From contig NZ_CP022098.1 in the NCBI RefSeq assembly GCF_002305875.1, forward strand, positions 9,300,001 to 9,364,000: a DNA stretch of 64,000 nucleotides, given 5' to 3'. This stretch comes from Cystobacter fuscus. Its GTDB lineage: Bacteria > Myxococcota > Myxococcia > Myxococcales > Myxococcaceae. Below, piece by piece: positions 42,760-51,099 of the stretch. Position 1 is the stretch's first letter. Each line of letters begins with the position of its first letter. Made by a program: the position numbers and the translations under genes. The notes under the pieces are model-generated. The model searched no databases. It was not told the origin of the DNA and saw only the letters and a program-made list of their open reading frames with translations.

Positions 42760-42907
42760 GGTCTCTCCCGCGAGGAATGGGTCCCTCTCAGGAGGAGTGC
42801 GCGACTGGCCGTTGTGAACGGTGAGCCGCGCCGAGAGAGACATCACATGCGTCACGTCTCCGCTCCAACCCTCAATCCAGAAAAGGAATCAGCACAGGAG
42901 CGGACGG

Positions 42908-44449
42908 ATGCAATCAGCGATGGAGGCATGGAACGAAATCGCGGCGGGCGACGAGCAGGTCAGGGACATCCCCGAGCCGTGCACGGTGATCCTCTTCGGA
43001 GCATCCGGAGATCTGGCGGGACGCAAGCTCATCCCCTCGCTCTTCCGGCTCTTCCAGGAGGGACACCTGCCCGTGGAGTTCACCGTCGTCGGAGTCTCGC
43101 TGTCCCCGATGGGACACGAGGAGTTCCGCGCACGGATGCGGATCGCGGTCGCGCGGGCGCTCGGAGCCGACCGGGTGGACGAGGCGGCGTGGAACCTGTT
43201 CGCCCGGGGGCTGTACTACATGACGTTGGATGTCTCCTCCGCCCAGGACCATGCGCGGCTGGGCGAGTTGCTCGACCAGGTGGAAGCGGAGCGGCGGACG
43301 CGGAACAACCGCCTCTTCTATCTCGCGGTGTCGCCCACGCTCTTCGGCGAGGTGGTGGAGCGGCTGGGAGAGTCGGGACTGTCCAGGCCCCACGCGAGCG
43401 GCTGGTCCCGCATCGTCGTCGAGAAGCCCTTCGGCACGGACCTCTCCAGCGCGAGGCGGCTCAACACCCGGCTGCACCGGTACTTCGACGAGGAGCGCAT
43501 CTACCGGATGGATCACTACCTCGGGAAGGAGATGGTGCAGAACCTGCTGGTGCTCCGGTTCGCCAACGGCATCTTCGAGCCCCTCTGGAGCCGTCAATAC
43601 ATCGACCATGTCCAGGTGACGTGCGCCGAGCCGTTGGGCGTCGAGGGGCGGGGCGGATACTACGAGCACGCGGGCGTGGTGCGGGACATGATCCAGAACC
43701 ATGCCTTCCAGGTGCTCTCCCTCATCGCCATGGAGCCTCCCGCGAGCCTCGAGCCCGAAGCGGTGCGCGACGCGAAGGTCCGGGTGTTGGAGACGGCGCG
43801 GCCCTTCACCCCCGAGCGCATCCGCGCCGAGTGCGTGCGCGGGCAATACGGACCGGGCCTCATCGCTGGCGCTCCCGTGTGTGGATACCGCCAGGAACCC
43901 GGCGTCTCTCCCACCTCCGGCGTGGAAACCTACGCGATGCTCACCCTGCGCTTCGACAGCCCGCGCTGGGCCGGCGTGCCCTTCTACGTGCGCTCCGGCA
44001 AGCGGCTGAAGGAGCGCGCCACCGAGGTGGTGGTGCAGTTCAAGGAGGGCCACGGCAACCTCTTCGGCACGGAGCAGCGCGAGCCGCTGTCCGCCAATCA
44101 GTTGCTCATCCGGATCCAACCGCACGAGAGCGTCACCCTGCGCGTGGCGATGAAGGCTCCCGGGCGAGAGGCGCGCGTGCGTGACATGGACATGAGCTAC
44201 GTCTACGCCTCCACCCAGGAGGGGCCGCCGCCCGAGGCCTATGAGCGGCTGCTGCTGGACAGCATGCTGGGGGTCTCCACGCTCTACACGCGGGAGGACA
44301 TGGTCGAGCGGGCCTGGGAGCTGGTCATGCCCGTGCTGGACGCATGGACCACGGAGGGCGCCGAGCCGAACTACGCCGCGGGGAGCTGGGGCCCGGAGGA
44401 GGCCAGGCGCCTGCTCGAGAGCCATGGGCGCGCCTGGCACGGGCGGTGA
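42908..44449 (+). CDS. zwf: Glucose-6-phosphate dehydrogenase
   Basis: Protein of 513 residues oxidising glucose 6-phosphate to 6-phosphogluconolactone with NADP+, the first step of the oxidative pentose phosphate pathway. The cofactor loop is LFGASGDLAGRKL, the active-site motifs are RIVVEKPFGTD and RMDHYLGKEMVQN, and FYVRSGKRLKERATEV and AYERLLLDSMLG complete the family pattern. ATG 42908 has AGGAG eight bases upstream. It is divergent from the cyclitol operon with 148 bases between the starts. That suggests it supplies pentose phosphate carbon for sedoheptulose 7-phosphate. Confidence 0.96.
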   Translation: MQSAMEAWNEIAAGDEQVRDIPEPCTVILFGASGDLAGRKLIPSLFRLFQEGHLPVEFTVVGVSLSPMGHEEFRARMRIAVARALGADRVDEAAWNLFARGLYYMTLDVSSAQDHARLGELLDQVEAERRTRNNRLFYLAVSPTLFGEVVERLGESGLSRPHASGWSRIVVEKPFGTDLSSARRLNTRLHRYFDEERIYRMDHYLGKEMVQNLLVLRFANGIFEPLWSRQYIDHVQVTCAEPLGVEGRGGYYEHAGVVRDMIQNHAFQVLSLIAMEPPASLEPEAVRDAKVRVLETARPFTPERIRAECVRGQYGPGLIAGAPVCGYRQEPGVSPTSGVETYAMLTLRFDSPRWAGVPFYVRSGKRLKERATEVVVQFKEGHGNLFGTEQREPLSANQLLIRIQPHESVTLRVAMKAPGREARVRDMDMSYVYASTQEGPPPEAYERLLLDSMLGVSTLYTREDMVERAWELVMPVLDAWTTEGAEPNYAAGSWGPEEARRLLESHGRAWHGR

Positions 44450-44497
44450 TGCGATCCCGAGGGGGGTGAATCACATCTTCAGCATCCGTACTCAGCC

Positions 44498-44513
44498 CCT
44501 CCAACATTGGAGG
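44498..44513 (+). promoter_or_regulatory. Inverted repeat that includes the ribosome binding site
   Basis: CCTCCAA-CA-TTGGAGG is a perfect palindrome with 7-base arms. Its right arm contains GGAGG, the Shine-Dalgarno sequence of the gene starting at 44522. In RNA the left arm could pair with and hide the ribosome binding site. It could also be a protein-binding operator. Confidence 0.45.
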
Positions 44514-44521
44514 TACACACC

Positions 44522-46015
44522 ATGCGAAAGAGTTGGAGTGGGCTGGCGATCGCCTGTGCCCTGGCCCTGGCCCTCTGGGGAGTGCTCGCGGGAGCAAAGG
44601 AAGACAGACACGGAGGGAGTGGCGGCTCCAAGCATGAGCACGCGCAACTCCTGAAGAGCTTCCCGGCCATGAACGACCCCAGCGTCCGCGCCATCACGGA
44701 GTTGGTGGAGTTCCGGGGGGCGACCTTCTTCGGCCGAAGTCCCGATGCCGGGGGGCCCTCCCTCTGGCGGAGCAATGGCACCACGCAGGGTACCGTGCTC
44801 GTCAAACAGTTCCCCGCGGTGGCCGGCGCCAGCATCAGCGAGTTGACCGTCGCGGGCGGCCGTCTCTTCTTCGTCGCGGATGACGGAGAGCACGGCGCCG
44901 AGCCGTGGATCAGCGATGGCACTTCCCAGGGCACGCGCATGCTCGAGGATCTCACCCCGGGACCCGGCTCCTCGTCCCTGGAAGAGCTGGTCGCCGTCCG
45001 GAACACCCTGTTCTTCTTGCGGACGTACCCGGGGACCCCGATCCATCAAGAATTGTGGAAGAGCGATGGCACCGGAGCCGGGACCGTGCGCGTCAAGGAT
45101 CTGGGCACGGTGGCCAGCGGGGAGATCGCCATCGGGCTGACCGCCTCCGGGAACACGCTCTACTTCAGTGGATTGGATCCGGAACACGGCCGCGAGCCCT
45201 GGAAGAGCGATGGCACCGAAGCCGGAACCACGATCATCAAGGACATCAATCCGGGCCCTCCCAGCTCGTTCCCCAACTTCCCCGTCTTCATCGAGGAAGG
45301 AGTGGACTACTTCGCCGCCACGGATTCCGTCCACGGACGAGAACTGTGGAGGTCGGATTCGACGGAGAGCGGCACGGTGCTCGTGGAGGACATCGTCCCC
45401 GGACCCGAGGGTTCCCGGCCACGGCCCTTCACCGTCTTCAAGGGTCGGCTCTACTTCACCTCGAGCGAATCGCCCGATGGGGCCGTGAGGCTGCGCAAGC
45501 TCGAGCCAGGCAGTTCCCAGTCGGAGCACATCACCGACATCCCCAACCCCTTCGGTCCCGGAGCGCCCCCGCCACAGGAGCCCCTCGTCGTCAACGCCGC
45601 GGAGACAGACGGCCAGCTCTTCATGACCGTCTACTTCCCAGGCCTCACGAGCCCCACCCCTCGGGACGTCCAGCTCTGGCGCACCAACGGCACCCCGAGC
45701 GGGACGCGGCTGCTCCACAAGCCGTTGTTCATCTCGGACCGCTACCGGCCGCCCAACCTCATCCCCATGGGCGACCGCGTCATCTTCACCGGCTCCAGCC
45801 CGGAGGCGGGCAATGAGCCGTGGGTGACCGACGGCTCCGTGCGAGGCACGCGTGTGCTGAGGGATCTGCTGCCCGGGTCCAACAGCTCGGCCCCCCTGGT
45901 CCTGACGCGCTCGGCCGGGGAGCTGTTCTTCGTGGCCCAGGGCGCCGACCGCGGCGAACAGCTCTGGAAGCTCCCGCGCCACAAGTATCACCAGGCTCGC
46001 CGGGGCACACGCTGA
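44522..46015 (+). CDS. Secreted ELWxxDGT-repeat protein
   Basis: Protein of 497 residues with a signal peptide (MRKSWSGLAIACALALALWG, cut near LAGA). The mature part consists of repeated units of about 45-50 residues with the signature (E/P)(L/P)W(K/R/I)S(D/N)GT.xGT, for example LWRSNGTTQGT, PWISDGTSQGT, LWKSDGTGAGT and PWKSDGTEAGT. Such repeats probably form a beta-propeller-like structure on the cell surface or outside the cell. No catalytic motif is seen. ATG 44522 has GGAGG eight bases upstream, inside a palindrome. Function unknown; myxobacteria commonly encode such proteins. Confidence 0.83.
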   Translation: MRKSWSGLAIACALALALWGVLAGAKEDRHGGSGGSKHEHAQLLKSFPAMNDPSVRAITELVEFRGATFFGRSPDAGGPSLWRSNGTTQGTVLVKQFPAVAGASISELTVAGGRLFFVADDGEHGAEPWISDGTSQGTRMLEDLTPGPGSSSLEELVAVRNTLFFLRTYPGTPIHQELWKSDGTGAGTVRVKDLGTVASGEIAIGLTASGNTLYFSGLDPEHGREPWKSDGTEAGTTIIKDINPGPPSSFPNFPVFIEEGVDYFAATDSVHGRELWRSDSTESGTVLVEDIVPGPEGSRPRPFTVFKGRLYFTSSESPDGAVRLRKLEPGSSQSEHITDIPNPFGPGAPPPQEPLVVNAAETDGQLFMTVYFPGLTSPTPRDVQLWRTNGTPSGTRLLHKPLFISDRYRPPNLIPMGDRVIFTGSSPEAGNEPWVTDGSVRGTRVLRDLLPGSNSSAPLVLTRSAGELFFVAQGADRGEQLWKLPRHKYHQARRGTR

Positions 46016-46096
46016 ACCCTCGCGCCCCGCGCCACCCGAGCTGAAGACAAACACGAACGAGGCGGGCCCCATGAGGCCCGCCAGGAGATACGGCAC

Positions 46097-46852
46097 ATGA
46101 TGGAGCAGGAGTATCGAACCGCGCTCATCGCGGGAGCGCCGAGCCAGCTCGCACGCGAACTGGCGCTCTGGCTCGGCGAGAGGGGCATGCGCGTCTACGT
46201 CTCGGCGCACGAACCGGAGGAGCTGGAGCCCTACCTCGCGCGGGCCCGGGGCTCCGGCTCCCTGCTCATCCCGGTGGAGCTGGACACCACCCGGGTGGAG
46301 ACCGCACGAGAGCGCATCCTCGCCATCGACGAGGAGTGTGGAGGGCTGGATCTAGTGGTCGCCGCGGGCATGTACGAGGAGACGAGCGCCTGGAACTTCT
46401 CCTGGGAGAAAGCGCACCACCTCATCCAGCACAACGTCACGGGCACGGTGGCGCTCCTGACGGCGGTGCTGCCACGCATGTTGAAGCGTGGCCGCGGGCA
46501 CCTGGTGGGCATCTCCAGCCTCGCCGCGTACCGGGGCCTGGCGGGGCGCTCGGCCTACTCGGGCTCCAAGGCGTTCATCTCCAACTTCATGGAGAGCCTT
46601 CGCGCGGAGCTGTGGAACACCCCCCTGCGCATCACCTGCGTCTACCCCGGCCACCTGCGCAACCACCACGCGGTGCGAGCCCATCCCGAGCCCTTCGCCC
46701 TGGATGAGAAGGACGCGGCGGCGCGCATGGGTCGCGCCATCCTCCAGGGCAGGGCCCGGTGCGCCATGCCCTGGCAGGCCGCCCTCTTCATGCGCTCGAT
46801 GCAGGTGCTTCCCGGGGCGCTCTTCGACAGGCTCGCCCGCCACCTGCGCTGA
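46097..46852 (+). CDS. Atypical SDR family protein
   Basis: Protein of 251 residues with a short-chain dehydrogenase fold. The catalytic Ser/Tyr/Lys set is present (GISSLAAYRGLAGRSAYSGSK), as are the Asn of HNVTGTVAL and the PG after strand 6 (CVYPGHLRNH). The cofactor loop is degenerate: ALIAGAPSQLARELA replaces TGxxxGIG, and VAAGMYEE stands in for NNAG. Cofactor binding may thus be altered or lost. The C terminus is basic and may sit at the membrane. It lies 81 bases after the ELWxxDGT gene and 91 bases before a small gene that precedes a type III polyketide synthase. Confidence 0.82.
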   Translation: MMEQEYRTALIAGAPSQLARELALWLGERGMRVYVSAHEPEELEPYLARARGSGSLLIPVELDTTRVETARERILAIDEECGGLDLVVAAGMYEETSAWNFSWEKAHHLIQHNVTGTVALLTAVLPRMLKRGRGHLVGISSLAAYRGLAGRSAYSGSKAFISNFMESLRAELWNTPLRITCVYPGHLRNHHAVRAHPEPFALDEKDAAARMGRAILQGRARCAMPWQAALFMRSMQVLPGALFDRLARHLR

Positions 46853-46943
46853 GACGCCGTACCGTCACACCTCCGCTCGGACGCCTCTATCTGTTCATCA
46901 ACCGGAACGGCCCACTCCACCACCGCCTGGGAAGGAAGCCTCC

Positions 46944-47150
46944 ATGAACACAGACACCAAGGGTCCACGCATCACCGCGCGCTCATTCTTCCGAGAGATG
47001 CGCACGTACGGCTACAGCCCCAACCAGATCATCCGGATCATCAACGAGCTGCTCGATCTCGTCACCCACTGCGTCCAGGAGGGGCAGCGACCCAACACCC
47101 TCGTGGATGCCGCGATGAATGAGCGGATCCTCACGCGGAACGCACGCTGA
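46944..47150 (+). CDS. Small hypothetical protein, 68 aa
   Basis: ATG 46944 with GGAAGG eight bases upstream opens a frame of 68 codons: MNTDTKGPRITARSFFREMR, then YGYSPNQIIRIINELLDLVT, ending ERILTRNAR. It is predicted helical and charged, with no signal or membrane segment. The clear ribosome binding site and its place between an SDR and a type III polyketide synthase on the same strand support a real gene. I recognise no family. Confidence 0.6.
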   Translation: MNTDTKGPRITARSFFREMRTYGYSPNQIIRIINELLDLVTHCVQEGQRPNTLVDAAMNERILTRNAR

Positions 47151-47273
47151 AGACAGCTCATTCCCCCGCGTCATCACAACAAAAAACCACCGCACTCCAT
47201 CCACATATCACCGCCAAGGCGTGGAGAGGGATTTCGCCTCGAAGCCCCTTCCTTCTCACAGAACGAACCCGCC

Positions 47274-48341
47274 ATGAAAAACAACATGTCCACCCGCGAT
47301 CTTCATCCCACGTTCCTCGGCCTCAGCTCGGCGTTCCCGAAGAACGCCTATCTCCAGAAGGATCTCTACGAGACGTTCGGCAAGCAGATGTACGGGGACA
47401 TCGCCGCGCTCGAGCGCATCATCCGCCGTGTCCGCGTGAAGCGCCGCTACCTGGCCCTGGACCCGAACGAGGTGCTGAGGCGCAAGGTCGGGCTCGGCGA
47501 GCGCATGGCCATCTTCGAGCGGGAAGTGCTGGAGGTGGGCGGCCGCTCACTGGAGGCGGTGCTGCACAAGGTGGATCGTGAGACCCTTGGCAGCTTCGTC
47601 ATGGCCAGCAGCACCGGCTACATCGCGCCCACGCCGGACCTGCTCCTGGCGAGGAATCATCACCTGCCCTCCCGGCTGCGACGAACCTTCGTGGGCAACA
47701 TGGCCTGCAACGGAGGGATGAACGCGCTCAACGTCGCCCTGGACAGCCTCCTGGCCCGCCCGAACGAGCGCGTGCTCCTCAACTGCACCGAGTTCAGCTC
47801 GCTCCACGTCCGCCCCGAGGAGTCGAGCCGCGAGCAGGTCGTCGTCCACGCGCTCTTCGCCGATGCCAGTGCCTCCACGGTGATGAGCATGGAGCCGCCG
47901 GGCGTGGGACCCCAGGTGCTGGACTTCACCTCCACGCACCTCTACGACGCGGTCGACCTGATGACGTGGCGACTGGTGGACGAGGGCTTCCGGATGACGC
48001 TCTCGCCCGAAGTGCCCGGCCTCATCGGCGAGCACATCGACTCGCTCATCGGAACCCTCACCGCGAGGGCTGGGCTGAGCACCGGTGACATCAAGCACTG
48101 GGCCATCCACCCGGGTGGGCCGAAGATCGTGGAGGTCATCGGCCAGAAGTACGGGCTGAGCGACTCCCAGCTCCGCTCCACCTGGCACATCCTCGAGGAG
48201 TACGGCAACTGCTCCTCGGCCACCGTCTACCTCGTCCTGGAGGACATGATCGCCCAGGACAAGCCCCAGCCGGGTGAGTACGGCGTGATGCTCGCCTTCG
48301 GCCCCGGGCTGACGATGGAAGGGGCGCTGCTGCGCTTCTGA
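47274..48341 (+). CDS. Type III polyketide synthase (chalcone/stilbene synthase family)
   Basis: Homodimeric condensing enzyme of 355 residues that would extend a CoA-linked starter with malonyl-CoA. The Cys-His-Asn triad is Cys145 (GNMACNGGM), His279 (WAIHPGGPK) and Asn312 (EEYGNCSSATV), with 33 residues between His and Asn as in plant chalcone synthase. The GFGPG-like loop is AFGPGLTMEGALL. A FabH reading is unlikely, because HPGGPKI and the loop are type III-specific. An internal ATG at 47286 could also start it. The nearby SDR may reduce the product. The kinase frame on the opposite strand runs antisense through this gene. Confidence 0.9.
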   Translation: MKNNMSTRDLHPTFLGLSSAFPKNAYLQKDLYETFGKQMYGDIAALERIIRRVRVKRRYLALDPNEVLRRKVGLGERMAIFEREVLEVGGRSLEAVLHKVDRETLGSFVMASSTGYIAPTPDLLLARNHHLPSRLRRTFVGNMACNGGMNALNVALDSLLARPNERVLLNCTEFSSLHVRPEESSREQVVVHALFADASASTVMSMEPPGVGPQVLDFTSTHLYDAVDLMTWRLVDEGFRMTLSPEVPGLIGEHIDSLIGTLTARAGLSTGDIKHWAIHPGGPKIVEVIGQKYGLSDSQLRSTWHILEEYGNCSSATVYLVLEDMIAQDKPQPGEYGVMLAFGPGLTMEGALLRF

Positions 48342-50861
48342 GCGCATGGACCTCGGAAATGGGCTGGCCCCTCCAGATCGCCAACACCTGCTCAAGGCGC
48401 TCGGCGGACAAAAACAGGTGCTGCTGGAAGGGGAGCCTTGACCTCCCACTCCAGCGAGGCGTGTGAGTGGGGGACATCCTCCTGCATCAGCAGAGCCAGT
48501 GGGCAAGCGTTGGAGTGTTGGTCCACGCCACGACTGTCTGCTATCGCCTTTGTCAGGCAGCGCCTCCGCGCGCTTGCCCTGCGCGAGCAGCACCTCACCG
48601 ATGCCGCTCAGGGGATTGATGAGCTGATAGGGCACCTGCTCCCGAGCCGCCTCCGCGAGCCGCAGGGCCCGCTGGTAGTGCTCCAACGCCTCGCCCGGAC
48701 GGCCCAGGGCCAGGAGGACCCCCGCCACATCCACCAGGCTGGCGGCCACGTCCGTGTGCTCGGGACCGAAGACCTGGCGGCGGATGTCCAGGGCGCGCTC
48801 GTGGGCGGACAGACACCGCGCGTGGTCGCGCAGGTGGCAATAGCTCGCGCCCAGGGTGGAATAGTAGACCTTCTGGCGCAACGCCACCACCTGGCGGAAG
48901 TTCTCCAGAGCGTCGGCCGTCTTGTCCTCGCGCATGAAGATGGCGCCCAGGGCGTTGGTGACGAAGGCCTCGATGCGCGCGTCCCCGCCCATGCGCTCCA
49001 GGACGGCGCGGGTGTGCTCGGCCCACTCCCGGCCCTGCTCGAAGTGCGCCTGGAGCATCGCCGAGCGCACCAGCCGGGCCGAGGCCGAGGCGATCACCTC
49101 GTCGTGGCGGCCCGCCTCCGCGGCCCACACCGCCTGACGGAGCGAGGCCTCCGAGTCCTCCAGGTTCCCGAACTTCTCCTCCAGGGCGCCGCGCAACTCG
49201 AGCACCTCGGCCTGCAGGGGGCGGTAGCGCAGCGCCAGGGCGTCGTCGGCGAGCGTCCGGGTGCGCTCCAGGGCCGGCTTGAACTGGCCGCTGTCGAAGA
49301 GGGCCCGGGCATCGGCGAGCCGTGCCCGAAGCCGCTCCACCTTGTGCTGGGTGGCCGCGTCATCCGGCGGCCGGACGGTAGCGCGCAACACCTGCACGTT
49401 GGCGCAACTGCTGAGGGTTGGCAGTACATGAGCCGCCTTGGCCGCCTGATCCACCAAGGAGGCATCCGCATGGGCGTAGACGTCGGTGAGGGCGCGCAGC
49501 GATTGCAGCCGCCGCTCCAGACAGTCCATACGAAGGGAGAGCACCTCATCGGACTGCGCACCGCGCACGCGCGTGGCCTCGCACGCCTCGACATGCATGG
49601 CCGTCCAGTCGCGCGCATAGGTGTCCAACACTCCAGAGGTGCGGGCCCAGGACTCGTCCGCATTGGGATTGCCGGTAGTCTGGAAAGCCTGACCGAGAGC
49701 CTCCTTGCGAACGTCATCCCACAGCCCCGCCAGACGCCGGGCACCGCCACGACACAGGGGGTCGGTGGGCAGGGGGCGAAGCAGAGACGGCAACACGACC
49801 AGCAAGGTCAACATCACCACCATGGCGCCGGTGCGCAGCCAGACCCAATGCTTCTGGGGAGAGTCCTCCAGCGCCGCGATCAGCTCCGACATGGAGGCCG
49901 GACGCTGCTGGGGAGCGGCCTTCAACCCCCACAAGACGGTGCGAGTCACCCACTCTGGCACATTGGATTGAGCAGGAGGCGGATTGATCTGGCCATCGAG
50001 CTGGGCGCGGGTGAGTTCAGCGATGTTGGTGGCGCTGAAGGGCAACTGCCCGTAGAGAGCCTGGTAAAGGGCCACGCAGAAAGAGAACACATCGCTCCGG
50101 GAGTCGGCGGCTTTGCCCAACAGCTGTTCGGGAGCCATGTACGCGGGAGTGCCCATCAGCGTGCCCGGCACGGTGAGCCCACTGGCCCAGACAGCCGCCG
50201 AGGTGGAGGCTGGAGCCGCGTGCACCTGGTCGAGTGAAGACTCCGCTCGTGCCAGCCCAAAGTCCGTCACCCGCACTCGCCCATCCTTTCCCACCAGGAC
50301 GTTGTGAGGCTTGAAGTCGCGGTGGACGATGCCCGACGCGTGTGCCGCAGCCAGCCCCCGACCGGCGGCCAGATAGGCCATCAGGACCTCGCGCCACGTG
50401 CGAGGCTGCTGTTCACACCATTGCCGCAGCGTCTGCCCCTCCACCATCTCCATCGCGATGAAGAGTGAACCTTCCGGAAGGTTGACCGCGTCGTAGATGG
50501 CCACCACGTTGGGGTGGTTGAGCCGAGCCATGGCCTGGGCCTCACGCACCATGCGGGCCTCGAGCTGGGGCACGCTGGGCACCGATCCGTGACGCAACAA
50601 CTTGAGGGCCACGCGCCGATCCAACCGCGAGTCATAAGCGGCGAGCACCACTCCCATCCCGCCCTGTCCGAGCAGCTCCAACACGGTGTAGCGGCCCGCC
50701 AGCGGGGGACCGCCCAGGGACAATGCGAGACCAGGGTGCGCGACTTCCTCCATCCTGGGGCGAGGCACACCGGTTTGTCCGCACGTGAGGGTCCTCTCCA
50801 AAAGGCTGGCGTCGGGGGAATCCTTCTGCTCCACCTCATCCATGTGCGCGCGTCCAGTCAC
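47547..50861 (-). CDS. Ser/Thr protein kinase with TPR tail, 3' end disrupted
   Basis: Kinase domain at the N terminus: GQGGMG (65-70), VALKLL (Lys87), HRDFKPHN (catalytic Asp182) and DFGLA (Asp200). One membrane span near residue 350 (TGAMVVMLTLLVVLPSLL) is followed by TPR-like repeats (EHYQRALRLAEAAREQ, ALENFRQVVALRQKVYYSTL). The recognisable protein stops near 48555, at LLAQGKRAEALP. After that the frame stays open to 47547 only as antisense of the polyketide synthase gene and reads as nonsense (SRQSWRGPTLQRLPTGSADA). The gene is thus probably truncated or frameshifted. GTG 50861 has AGGGAGG upstream; ATG 50843 is an alternative. Confidence 0.75.
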   Translation of the reverse strand: MTGRAHMDEVEQKDSPDASLLERTLTCGQTGVPRPRMEEVAHPGLALSLGGPPLAGRYTVLELLGQGGMGVVLAAYDSRLDRRVALKLLRHGSVPSVPQLEARMVREAQAMARLNHPNVVAIYDAVNLPEGSLFIAMEMVEGQTLRQWCEQQPRTWREVLMAYLAAGRGLAAAHASGIVHRDFKPHNVLVGKDGRVRVTDFGLARAESSLDQVHAAPASTSAAVWASGLTVPGTLMGTPAYMAPEQLLGKAADSRSDVFSFCVALYQALYGQLPFSATNIAELTRAQLDGQINPPPAQSNVPEWVTRTVLWGLKAAPQQRPASMSELIAALEDSPQKHWVWLRTGAMVVMLTLLVVLPSLLRPLPTDPLCRGGARRLAGLWDDVRKEALGQAFQTTGNPNADESWARTSGVLDTYARDWTAMHVEACEATRVRGAQSDEVLSLRMDCLERRLQSLRALTDVYAHADASLVDQAAKAAHVLPTLSSCANVQVLRATVRPPDDAATQHKVERLRARLADARALFDSGQFKPALERTRTLADDALALRYRPLQAEVLELRGALEEKFGNLEDSEASLRQAVWAAEAGRHDEVIASASARLVRSAMLQAHFEQGREWAEHTRAVLERMGGDARIEAFVTNALGAIFMREDKTADALENFRQVVALRQKVYYSTLGASYCHLRDHARCLSAHERALDIRRQVFGPEHTDVAASLVDVAGVLLALGRPGEALEHYQRALRLAEAAREQVPYQLINPLSGIGEVLLAQGKRAEALPDKGDSRQSWRGPTLQRLPTGSADAGGCPPLTRLAGVGGQGSPSSSTCFCPPSALSRCWRSGGASPFPRSMRSEAQQRPFHRQPGAEGEHHAVLTRLGLVLGDHVLQDEVDGGRGAVAVLLEDVPGGAELGVAQPVLLADDLHDLRPTRVDGPVLDVTGAQPSPRGEGSDERVDVLADEAGHFGRERHPEALVHQSPRHQVDRVVEVRGGEVQHLGSHARRLHAHHRGGTGIGEERVDDDLLAARLLGADVERAELGAVEEHALVRAGQEAVQGDVERVHPSVAGHVAHEGSSQPGGQVMIPRQEQVRRGRDVAGAAGHDEAAKGLTIHLVQHRLQ

Positions 50862-51099
50862 GACGACCTCCCTGGAGGACAGCCTTTCACGACGGGAACG
50901 CCCGGTGCCCACTCACCAGGACTGTTCTTTTCTTGAAAGACTATTCATCCCCCTGCCGGCTGGAAGTGATCCCTTTCACAACGGACATGTGAGTCAGATC
51001 ACAACCCATGCCCGGGCAACGAGAGGCGCGCCCTCCGCGAGACAACCTATCGGGTGAGCGCACCCCGCCCGGGAAACGGCTGGATGCAAGAGCCGGACG

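Noticed and set aside
48360-48560. Second IS5-like transposase scrap (DKGDSRQ) at the end of the kinase gene
   Set aside because: Only six or seven residues resemble the DKGYDS motif and the flanking sequence does not continue the match.
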